Shown in pieces: positions 34,161 to 43,567 of a stretch of 64,000 nucleotides of DNA. This DNA is from Stenotrophomonas sp. UBA7346 (lineage in GTDB: Bacteria; Pseudomonadota; Gammaproteobacteria; Xanthomonadales; Xanthomonadaceae): positions 13,852 through 77,851 of the forward strand of contig DKPB01000060.1 in the NCBI GenBank assembly GCA_002471015.1, in the 5' to 3' direction. Position 1 is the first letter of the stretch, and each line of letters starts with the position of its first letter. Position numbers and translations under genes: made by a program. The notes under the pieces are model-generated. The model made no database searches. It saw nothing but the letters and a program-made list of their open reading frames with translations, and had not been told where the DNA came from.

Positions 34161-36740
34161 TCAGCGTGTTGCGCAGTCTACGTTTACCTCAGCCTCACCG
34201 GCAGCGCCAAGAACGATGCGCGATACCGATATGTCCGCAGCGGCAGCACTTTCCAGCTCGGTGGCACGCTGCAGTTTGGACAGGTCCGCGCCGCCGGCAG
34301 CAAAGCACTTCAGCGGCACGCCAACGCTGACCCATTTGCCCGCGGGGATCGCTGCCAGGGTGGATTGCAGATCCACCTTGGCCGCACAGCCGGCACCGCA
34401 GCCGACGCCTACCGTCAACGGCGCGCTTACCGCCGCGTCACGACGCAGGGTGAGCTGCAACTGCACATCGCCATTGCTCTCGCGGGTGACATCGATCGGC
34501 GTGGCCGCGATCAGCGCGAACTTTGCCAGCGCCGTGCCCGACCACTGCAGGCGACGGGCGTCTTCCTGCGCCTTGTGATCGACTGCGGTCATCTTCAAGG
34601 TGCCGTCGGCCAGCACGGTCGGCACGGTGGTGGCCGGCATGTCAGGCTGCGACGCGCTGGACAACTGCAGCGCCATGCCCAGCGCCGGGCGGCCCTTGGC
34701 GAAATAGACGCCACTGCCGGCCTGCTCGCCGCTCACCCCGGAGTCTTCCGGCAAGGCCGCCACGTCGCACTTGTCGGCATAGCTCAGGCCGTAGCCGAAC
34801 TTGTACAGCGGGTTGTGGCCGGGCTTGTTCACCGCCGAGTCGGTGGCGGTACGCGGCCAGGAGAAGCTGAGCTTGCCCTTGAAGTCGTGGTTGATGCTGC
34901 CATCGGCCTTGCGCAGCAGCACATCGGCGACGCCCGCGCCTTCCGAACCCGGCAACCATGCGGCCACAAAGGCATCGGCGGCATTGATCTCGCGGTTCAT
35001 CCACAGCGGGCGGCCGCTGATGAACACCGCCACCACCGGAATGCCCTCGCTCTTCAGGCGCTTGAGCAGGTCCAGGTCGGCGTCGTTGCCCGGCTTGTAC
35101 AGCAGGTTGGGGATATCGCCCTGGAACTCGGCATAGGGCTCCTCGCCGAACACCACCACGGCAACATCCGGCTTGGCCTTGTACTTGCCATCCACCGCCA
35201 GTTCGGCGCTGCCGCCCGCCGCGCTGACCTCGCGCTGCAGGCCTTCCCAGATGGTGTCGGCATTGGGGAAGTCGGCCCGGGTGGTGCCGGTACCCTGCCA
35301 GTTCAAGGTCCAACCGCCGGCCTGCTTGCCGATGTTGTTGGCGCCATCACCGGCCACCAGCACCTTCTGGTCGGCACGCAGCGGCAGGATGCCGTTGTTG
35401 TTCTTCAACAGCACCAGCGACTCGCGCACGGCCTGGCGGGCCACCGCACGGTGCTCGGGGGCACCCAGCAGTTCAAACTTGCCGCCCAATGCGCGCGCCG
35501 AAGGCTTCGGCGCATCGAACAGGTTCATGCGGAATTTCACCCGCAGCACGCGACGCACCGCGTCATCCAGACGCTCGGTCGAGAGCTTGCCCGACTTCAC
35601 CGCGGCAACGGTGGACTCGTACATGCCCTTCCAGCTGTCGGTGGCCATCGCCATGTCCAGGCCGGCGTCATAGGTAGCCGGGCAATCGGTGGTGCTGCAA
35701 CCGGGGATCTGGCCGTGGCCGTTCCAGTCGCCGACCACGAAGCCGCCGTAGTTCATGCGGCCCTTCAGCACGTCGGTCAGCAGCGGCTTGTGGCCGTGCA
35801 TCTTGACCCCGTGGAAGCTGTTGAACGAAGCCATCACCGACTGTGCACCGGCCTTGATGGCGGTGACGTAACCGGCGCTGTGGACGTCCCGCAGTTCGGC
35901 TTCGCTGACCGCGGTATCGCCCTGGTCCTTGCCATCGGTGGTGCCACCGTCGCCAACGAAGTGCTTCACCGACACCATCACATGCTTGTCGTCGAGGAAG
36001 TCCGGCGCGCCAACCTTGCCCTGCAGGCCTTCAACCATCGCCGCGGCAAACTCGGCCACCACCTGCGGGTTCTCCGAATAGCCTTCATAGGCGCGGCCCC
36101 AACGCACGTCCTGCGGCACCGCCACGGTCGGCGCGAACGCCCATTCCATGCCGGTGGCGCGGGTTTCGGCGGCGGTGATCTCACCGATGCGGCGCTGCAG
36201 TTCAACGTTCCGGGTGGCACCCAGGCCAACGTTGTGCGGGAACAGCGTGGCACCCACCACATTGCTCTGGCCGTGCATCGCATCGATGCCGAACAGGATC
36301 GGGATGGCCTTGCCACCGGCCGAGGTATCCATCGACGCGGCCCAGAAATCATCGGCCACCTGCAGCCAATCCTTGGCCGGTGCGTTGTACTTGCCACCCG
36401 GGTCGGAGCTGCCACCGGCCAGGATCGAGCCCAGCCGATACTTGCGTACGTCGTCCGGGGTGATGCTGGCCAGGTCACCCTGCACCAGCTGGCCCACCTT
36501 TTCTTCCAGCGTCATCGTCGCCAACAGATCGTTGACGCGCTTTTCCAGCGCCGCATCCTCGGCCAGCGGCCAGGCCACGCTGGGCCACTGCTCCGGATGG
36601 ATGGTGCCGTCATAGGCGGCATCGGCCTTGGTGGCCGCCTGCGGCGCGCCCTTGTCCGCGTTGTTGCAGCCTGCCAGTACCGCCAGGCCTACCGCCAGCG
36701 CGCCCACCAGGGCAGCGCGGCGTGTCGAAAACGTCGTCAT
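34161..36740 (-). CDS. GH3 beta-glucosidase/glucohydrolase lipoprotein
   Basis: The 859-residue enzyme starts with a lipobox leader (LAVGLAVLAGCNNAD) and is probably a periplasmic lipoprotein. The GH3 barrel (about 60-400) has LFGIDAMHGQSNV, the KHFVGDGGT motif with substrate-binding Lys-His, and the nucleophile aspartate in GFVVGDWNGHG. The second domain (about 420-640) follows, with a C-terminal extension of about 150 residues with paired cysteines. It should remove glucose from xylose-free xyloglucan ends or cello-oligosaccharides. The ATG at 36740 is chosen; its ribosome-binding GGAGGG overlaps the end of the sugar porter gene. Confidence 0.92.
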   Translation of the reverse strand: MTTFSTRRAALVGALAVGLAVLAGCNNADKGAPQAATKADAAYDGTIHPEQWPSVAWPLAEDAALEKRVNDLLATMTLEEKVGQLVQGDLASITPDDVRKYRLGSILAGGSSDPGGKYNAPAKDWLQVADDFWAASMDTSAGGKAIPILFGIDAMHGQSNVVGATLFPHNVGLGATRNVELQRRIGEITAAETRATGMEWAFAPTVAVPQDVRWGRAYEGYSENPQVVAEFAAAMVEGLQGKVGAPDFLDDKHVMVSVKHFVGDGGTTDGKDQGDTAVSEAELRDVHSAGYVTAIKAGAQSVMASFNSFHGVKMHGHKPLLTDVLKGRMNYGGFVVGDWNGHGQIPGCSTTDCPATYDAGLDMAMATDSWKGMYESTVAAVKSGKLSTERLDDAVRRVLRVKFRMNLFDAPKPSARALGGKFELLGAPEHRAVARQAVRESLVLLKNNNGILPLRADQKVLVAGDGANNIGKQAGGWTLNWQGTGTTRADFPNADTIWEGLQREVSAAGGSAELAVDGKYKAKPDVAVVVFGEEPYAEFQGDIPNLLYKPGNDADLDLLKRLKSEGIPVVAVFISGRPLWMNREINAADAFVAAWLPGSEGAGVADVLLRKADGSINHDFKGKLSFSWPRTATDSAVNKPGHNPLYKFGYGLSYADKCDVAALPEDSGVSGEQAGSGVYFAKGRPALGMALQLSSASQPDMPATTVPTVLADGTLKMTAVDHKAQEDARRLQWSGTALAKFALIAATPIDVTRESNGDVQLQLTLRRDAAVSAPLTVGVGCGAGCAAKVDLQSTLAAIPAGKWVSVGVPLKCFAAGGADLSKLQRATELESAAAADISVSRIVLGAAGEAEVNVDCATR

Positions 36741-36742
36741 CC

Positions 36743-38152
36743 TCAACCCTCCATCTGCTCGAGCGAACGACCCTTGGTCTCACGCACGAACTTGATAACA
36801 AAGAACACCGAGATCACCGCCGACACCAGGTAGATGCTGTACGTCGAGGCCAGACCAATGCCGGCCAGCAGCATGGGGAAGGTCACGGTGACAATGAAGT
36901 TGGCCGTCCACTGCGCCGCACCGGCAACCGCCAGCGCAGAACCGCGGATCTGGTTGGGGAACATCTCGCCCAGCATCACCCACATCACCGGGCCCCAGGA
37001 CACGTTGAAGAACACCACGTAGGCATTGGCCGCAACCAGCGCCAAGGTGCCCATGCGGCCGGGCAGCTGCAGGTGGCCATCCACCATCGAGCCACTGGCG
37101 AACGCGTAGACCACCAGCGCCAGCGATACCGCCATGCCACTGGAGCCGATCCACAGCAACGGTTTGCGGCCGATCTTGTCGATCAACAACACGGTGACGA
37201 TGCAGGCACCAATGCTGAGCGCGCCAGACAGTACGTTGATCAGCAGCGCATCGCTCTCGGAGAAGCCCACCGCCTGCCACAGCACCGCGCCGTAATAGAA
37301 CACCACGTTGATGCCGACCAGCTGCTGGAACACCGCCAGGCCAACACCCACCCAGACGATCGGACGGATCTTGCGGGTGGCCTTGTCGACCAGGTCCGAC
37401 AGCTGCGGGCGATGGTGGTCCTGCGACAACGACGCGTCGATCTCGTCCAGCGTAGCCTGCGCCTGCTCTGCACCGAACAGGCGGGTCAGCACGGCCAGTG
37501 CCTCATCCTTGCGGCGCTTGACCACCAGGAAGCGCGGGCTCTCCGGGATGAACAGCAACAGCAGCAGGAACAGCAGCGACGGGATCGCCTGCATCCAGAA
37601 CATCCAGCGCCATGCCGCCTGCCCGGCCCACAGCGGCTCGGTCGAGGCACCGGCGGCCTTGGCCAGCAGGTAGTTGCTGAGGAAGGCGATGAACAGACCG
37701 GAGATGATCGCGATCTGCTGCACCGTGGCCAGCCGGCCGCGATAACGCGCCGGTGCAACCTCGGCGATATAGGCCGGCGACATCACGCTGGCCGCACCCA
37801 CCGCGAAACCACCGACCACGCGCGCGGCGATGAACACCAGCGAGCTGTGCGCACCACCGGCACCCAAGGCCGACAGCAGGAACAGCACCGCCGAGATGAT
37901 CAACACCGAGCGCCGGCCCAGCCGATCGGCCAGGCGGCCGGCGAAGAACGCGCCGATCGCACAGCCCAGCAGCATCGAAGCCACTTCAAAGCCCAGCTGT
38001 GCCTCGGTGGAACCAAAGGCCTGCTTCAGGCCATCGACGGTGCCGTTGATCACGCCACTGTCGAAACCGAACAGGAACCCGCCTATCGTCGCCACCACGC
38101 TGATCAATATGATCAGGGCGGTGTTTTCCTTGTTTGCTGCTGACTGCCCCAT
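36743..38152 (-). CDS. MFS sugar porter (XylE-like)
   Basis: The 469-residue inner-membrane transporter has twelve predicted helices. The sugar-porter signatures are GFLFGFDSGVINGT near the N terminus, GRLADRLGRRS, PAYIAEVAPARYRGRL, QQLVGINVVFYYG, and PESPRFLV before the central loop. The C-terminal VRETKGRSLEQMEG is typical. It is a proton-driven monosaccharide importer, likely for xylose given the xylA and xylB genes directly upstream in the operon. It ends 2 bp before the GH3 start codon. Confidence 0.92.
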   Translation of the reverse strand: MGQSAANKENTALIILISVVATIGGFLFGFDSGVINGTVDGLKQAFGSTEAQLGFEVASMLLGCAIGAFFAGRLADRLGRRSVLIISAVLFLLSALGAGGAHSSLVFIAARVVGGFAVGAASVMSPAYIAEVAPARYRGRLATVQQIAIISGLFIAFLSNYLLAKAAGASTEPLWAGQAAWRWMFWMQAIPSLLFLLLLLFIPESPRFLVVKRRKDEALAVLTRLFGAEQAQATLDEIDASLSQDHHRPQLSDLVDKATRKIRPIVWVGVGLAVFQQLVGINVVFYYGAVLWQAVGFSESDALLINVLSGALSIGACIVTVLLIDKIGRKPLLWIGSSGMAVSLALVVYAFASGSMVDGHLQLPGRMGTLALVAANAYVVFFNVSWGPVMWVMLGEMFPNQIRGSALAVAGAAQWTANFIVTVTFPMLLAGIGLASTYSIYLVSAVISVFFVIKFVRETKGRSLEQMEG

Positions 38153-38193
38153 CCCCTCACCCTCTTTGTCTGGTTATGTCGTCGGCCTGGTGC

Positions 38194-39528
<1,335 letters not shown>

Positions 39529-39566
39529 GGTGCGAATTCCTGTGTCGACGAACTACGGGGAAAGAA

Positions 39567-41060
39567 TCAACCGCGGTACAGCGGCATGACGGCGTGCAGG
39601 TGTTGCAGGTAACGCTGGTAGGCCAGGGCATAGGCCGCGCTGCGCGCGCCATCGGGCGTGGCGCTGCAGGCGGGATCGGCACTGACATGCAGGGCCGCCA
39701 GCGCGGCCAGGGAAACGTCCTCGCCGCTGCTGCGCTGCAGGGCCCACAGCGCCTGCAGTGCAGCGCCGAACGCGGCGCCTTCGGACTGCTGCGGCATTTC
39801 CACCGGCAGGCCGAACACATCGGCCACCAGCTGCCGCCAGGCCGGGCTGTTGGCACCACCGCCGGTCAGCACGATGCGTTCAAAGCGCATGCCTGCGGCG
39901 ACAAAGGCATCAAAGCCGTACTTCAGTGCATAGGTCGCCCCTTCCATCGCAGCGCGGTAGAAGTGCGAGGCGTTCATGGTGGTGGCGTCCAGGCCAGCCA
40001 GCACGCCCTTGCCCAGCGGCAGGTCGGGGGTGCGCTCACCATTGAGGAAGGGCAGCATCACCAGGCCATCCGCGCCCGGCCTGGTGGCATGCAGGTGGGC
40101 GTCGCCGTCGCGGCTGCTGAAGCCGAACATGCGCGCCACCTGCTCGGTGACCACGGTGCAGTTCATCGTGCAGATCAGCGGCAACCAACCGCCGCTGGAC
40201 GAGCAGAACGCCGCCCATGCGCCATCGGCATCCACCACTGGCACATCGGAGCTGGCAAACAGCGTGCCGGAGGTGCCCAGGCTCATCGCCAGCTTGCCCG
40301 GCGCAACGCAGCCGGTGCCGATCGCGGCCATCATGTTGTCACCGCCGCCTGCGCCGACCTTGACCGTGGCCGGCAGGCCCAGGCGCGCAGCGGCTTCGGG
40401 CGCGATGTCGAACAGCGCATCGGCATCCACCAGCGGCGGCAGGCAGGCGCCGAGATCGCGGCTGGCATCGGTGGCCTTGAGCAGTTCCGGTGACCACTGG
40501 CGCGTGCGCACATCCAGCCAACCGGTGCCCGAGGCATCGCCGTGCTCGCAGTAGTACTGCCCGGTCAGCACGAAGTTCAGGTAGTCGTGCGGCAGCAGGA
40601 TATGCGCCAGCTTTGCGTAGGCCTCGGGCCGATGCTTGGCCGTCCACGGCAGCTTGGACGCGGTGTAACCGGCCAGGATGGGATTGCCGGCCAGTTCGAT
40701 GCAGCGTTGCGCGCCGCCGGCCGCGTCCATGATCTGCCCGCACTCGGCGCTGCTGCTGGTGTCGCACCACAGCTTGGCCGGGGCCAGCACCTTGCCGTCC
40801 GTATCCAACGCGACGAAGCCATGCTGCTGGCCCGACACCGCCAGCGCCTGCACCTGGTGGCGCAGCTGCGGGTCGATGCGGGCGAAGCAATCCTCCATCG
40901 CCGCGACCCACGCTGCCGGATCCTGCTCGCGGCTGCCGTCATCGGCACTGTGCAGCTGCAGCGGCGCGCTGGCCGTGGCCAGCAACTGCCGTTGCGCGGC
41001 GTCATAGACCACAACTTTCAGGCTCTGCGTGCCCGCGTCGATACCGGCGACGGTGCTCAT
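39567..41060 (-). CDS. xylB: Xylulokinase
   Basis: The 497-residue FGGY-family kinase phosphorylates D-xylulose to feed the pentose phosphate pathway. The N-terminal phosphate motif is GIDAGTQSLKVVVYDAA. The catalytic-aspartate region is VGAGGGDNMMAAIGTG, followed by SLGTSGTLFAS and the adenosine motif LTGGGANSPAWRQLVADVFG. The ATG at 41060 matches the family start; a longer frame to 41144 would overlap the fucosidase gene. Xylose isomerase follows after 38 bp. Confidence 0.96.
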   Translation of the reverse strand: MSTVAGIDAGTQSLKVVVYDAAQRQLLATASAPLQLHSADDGSREQDPAAWVAAMEDCFARIDPQLRHQVQALAVSGQQHGFVALDTDGKVLAPAKLWCDTSSSAECGQIMDAAGGAQRCIELAGNPILAGYTASKLPWTAKHRPEAYAKLAHILLPHDYLNFVLTGQYYCEHGDASGTGWLDVRTRQWSPELLKATDASRDLGACLPPLVDADALFDIAPEAAARLGLPATVKVGAGGGDNMMAAIGTGCVAPGKLAMSLGTSGTLFASSDVPVVDADGAWAAFCSSSGGWLPLICTMNCTVVTEQVARMFGFSSRDGDAHLHATRPGADGLVMLPFLNGERTPDLPLGKGVLAGLDATTMNASHFYRAAMEGATYALKYGFDAFVAAGMRFERIVLTGGGANSPAWRQLVADVFGLPVEMPQQSEGAAFGAALQALWALQRSSGEDVSLAALAALHVSADPACSATPDGARSAAYALAYQRYLQHLHAVMPLYRG

Positions 41061-41088
41061 GCCGCGCACCAACGGGAAGCAAGGTGAC

Positions 41089-43506
41089 TCATGCAAGACT
41101 CCATTGACCGTCGTGCAGCTGCGCGGTGATCCGCTGGCCGGCACGCAGGTCCAGTTTCAGTTCGTGGGTTTGGTAAACGAGGTTGAAAGCGCCGCCGCGT
41201 TCGGCCAGCAGGCTGACCTGCTGCAGGCGGCCAGCGCTCCACTGCAGGTCGAGCACGCCGGCATTGCGCACACGCACGCCCTGCAAGGTGCCCTGCGCCA
41301 GTTCGGCCGGCAGCGCAGGCAGCAGGAACACCGCCCCGCCCCAGCTCTGCACCAGCATCTCGACGATGCCGGCGGCGCCACCGAAATTGCCGTCGATCTG
41401 GAACGGCGGATGTGCGTCAAACAGGTTGGGATAGCTGCGCTGCGGTGCCAGCAGCAGGCGCAGTATCTGCAGGCAACGCTGGCCTTCGCCCAGCCGCGCC
41501 CACAGGTTCAGGCGCCAGGCGATGCCCCAGCCGGTCGCTTCGTCACCGCGCAGTTCCAGGGTGCGGCGTGCGGCAGCGCTGAGCTCGGGTGTGTCGCGGC
41601 GGTTGATCTGACTGGACGGGTGCAGCCCGTACAGATGCGAGACGTGGCGGTGATGCAGCTCCGGTGCCTGCATGTCCCAGTCCTGCTGCCACTCCATCAG
41701 CTGGCCGGCGCGGCCGATCCGGTTGGGCGGCAGCTGCGCACGCAGGGCGGCCAGCTGCGCGGCAAAGGCGTGATCGGCATCGAGCAGACGCGCAATCTCG
41801 ATGCACTGGCCAAACAGGTCGCGCAGCAGCTGCGCATCCATGGTCGGCCCGGCGCAGATCGCTGCGCCGTATGGATGCTGGTTCTCCGGCGAGATCGACG
41901 GCACCGTGACCTGGTGGCCGGTGTCCGGATCGCGCTGCAGGCTGTTGACGAAGAACAGCGCCGCGCCCTTGAACAGCGGCCAGACCTGGCGCAGGTAAGC
42001 CGGGTCGCGGCCATAGTCCCAGCGGTCCCACAGCTGCTGCAGCAGCCACGCGCCGCCAGTCGGCCACAGTGCCCACTGTGCGCCATCGGGCGGCGTGCTG
42101 ACGCGCCACAGGTCGGTGTTGTTGTGCACCACCCAGCCATCGACGCCGTACATCTGCTGCGCGGTGAGCGCGCCGCTGCGGGCCAGTTCGCCGATCATCC
42201 GCTGCAGGGGTTCCACGCATTCGGGCAGGGCCGCCGCTTCGGCCGGCCAGTAGTTCATCTGCGTGTTGATATTGAGCGTGTACTTGCTCTCCCACGGCGG
42301 GTCCATCAGGTCGTTCCAGATGCCCTGCAGGTTGGCCGGCTGGGTGCCGGGGCGCGAGCTGCAGATCAACAGGTAACGGGCATAGGCGTGGTACAGCGCG
42401 ATCAAGGCCGGATCGTCACCGCTGGCGAAGGCGGCGATGCGCTCGTCCGTCGGTTTGTCGGCAGCCGCAGTGCGGCCCAGGTCCAGGCGCATGCGCCGGT
42501 ACAGGCGCTGGTGTTCGGCCAGGTGCGTGGCGCGCAGCTGCGCGGCGCTTCTGCCTGCGGCCTTGGCCAACTGCGCGGCGGTGATGGCTTCCGGATCGCC
42601 GCTGACATCATCGAAGGCGCGGTAGCTGGTAGCGGCGACCAGGCGCAGTTCCAGCTCATGCACGCCATCAAAGGCGATGTGATCGGTGCCGATGCGCAGC
42701 TTGCCGCCAACGTGGCGTACCTGCACACGGAACGCAAAACGCAGTTTGCCGGGCACACCGTCGCGCGACACGTTGTGGCCGCTGACCAGCCAACCGTCAT
42801 CGGTGCTGGTCGTGCGGGTGGCATGTTCGTTGGCGGTGCGGACGAAGCCACCCATCGGCTCACCGCCTTCCACGGTATAGCGCAGCACCAGGCATTGATC
42901 GACCGGCGAGATGAAGACCTCGCGGCGGTGCAGGCCGGCACCGGCGCGGAACGTGGTGCGGGCAATGGCCGCATCCAGGTCCAGCTCGCGGCGGTAATCG
43001 CTGATGCCTTCCAGGCGATGGAACTCCAGCCACAGATTGCCCAGCGGCTGGTAAGGCATCTGTTTGACCGGCCGCGAGATCAGCGTCTCGTTGGCCAGCG
43101 CTTCGGCGGCCGCATAGTCGCCGGCGAAGACCAGCTCACGCACGCGCTGCACGCTGCCGCGCGCACACGGGTTGACCGCGCTGTACGGGCCACCGGCGTA
43201 GAGCGTGTCTTCATTGAGTTGCAGCCGCTCATTGGCGACGCCCCCGAACACCATTGCGCCAAGCCGGCCATTGCCAAGCGGCAAGGCCTCCACCCAGCTG
43301 CGCGCCGGCTGCCGATACCACAGCAGGTCGGCGGCCGACGCCGCGGCTTCCGACGTCGCGGCCTGCAGCATGCCGGCCAGCGGCAGGTTGCCGACGGCCA
43401 ACGCGGCCGCCGCGCCCTTGAACAGCGCACGGCGGCCGGGCTGTGCCAGCCCGGCGCTTTCAGTGGTCATCCCGACGACCGGGGCAGGACCGTTTGCAGC
43501 GTTCAT
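41089..43506 (-). CDS. GH95 alpha-L-fucosidase (Tat-exported)
   Basis: The 805-residue inverting glycosidase would remove terminal fucose (or L-galactose) from xyloglucan side chains. A twin-arginine signal (GRRALFKGAAAALAVG) sits at about residues 24-39. The N-terminal beta domain begins LPLGNGRLGAMVFGGV. The (alpha/alpha)6 catalytic part has NLQGIWNDLMDPPWESKYTLNINTQ..NYWPAE, where the GH95 catalytic asparagines are, and HPPFQIDGNFGG with the catalytic aspartate. GGGAGG lies 6 nt before the ATG at 43506. It lies between GH31 and xylB, with a 61-bp gap to GH31. Confidence 0.94.
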   Translation of the reverse strand: MNAANGPAPVVGMTTESAGLAQPGRRALFKGAAAALAVGNLPLAGMLQAATSEAAASAADLLWYRQPARSWVEALPLGNGRLGAMVFGGVANERLQLNEDTLYAGGPYSAVNPCARGSVQRVRELVFAGDYAAAEALANETLISRPVKQMPYQPLGNLWLEFHRLEGISDYRRELDLDAAIARTTFRAGAGLHRREVFISPVDQCLVLRYTVEGGEPMGGFVRTANEHATRTTSTDDGWLVSGHNVSRDGVPGKLRFAFRVQVRHVGGKLRIGTDHIAFDGVHELELRLVAATSYRAFDDVSGDPEAITAAQLAKAAGRSAAQLRATHLAEHQRLYRRMRLDLGRTAAADKPTDERIAAFASGDDPALIALYHAYARYLLICSSRPGTQPANLQGIWNDLMDPPWESKYTLNINTQMNYWPAEAAALPECVEPLQRMIGELARSGALTAQQMYGVDGWVVHNNTDLWRVSTPPDGAQWALWPTGGAWLLQQLWDRWDYGRDPAYLRQVWPLFKGAALFFVNSLQRDPDTGHQVTVPSISPENQHPYGAAICAGPTMDAQLLRDLFGQCIEIARLLDADHAFAAQLAALRAQLPPNRIGRAGQLMEWQQDWDMQAPELHHRHVSHLYGLHPSSQINRRDTPELSAAARRTLELRGDEATGWGIAWRLNLWARLGEGQRCLQILRLLLAPQRSYPNLFDAHPPFQIDGNFGGAAGIVEMLVQSWGGAVFLLPALPAELAQGTLQGVRVRNAGVLDLQWSAGRLQQVSLLAERGGAFNLVYQTHELKLDLRAGQRITAQLHDGQWSLA

Positions 43507-43567
43507 TCCGGCCCTCCCAGACTCAAATGTCCACCGGTTTCCATAATGCCGGACTAGTCGGCGCCTG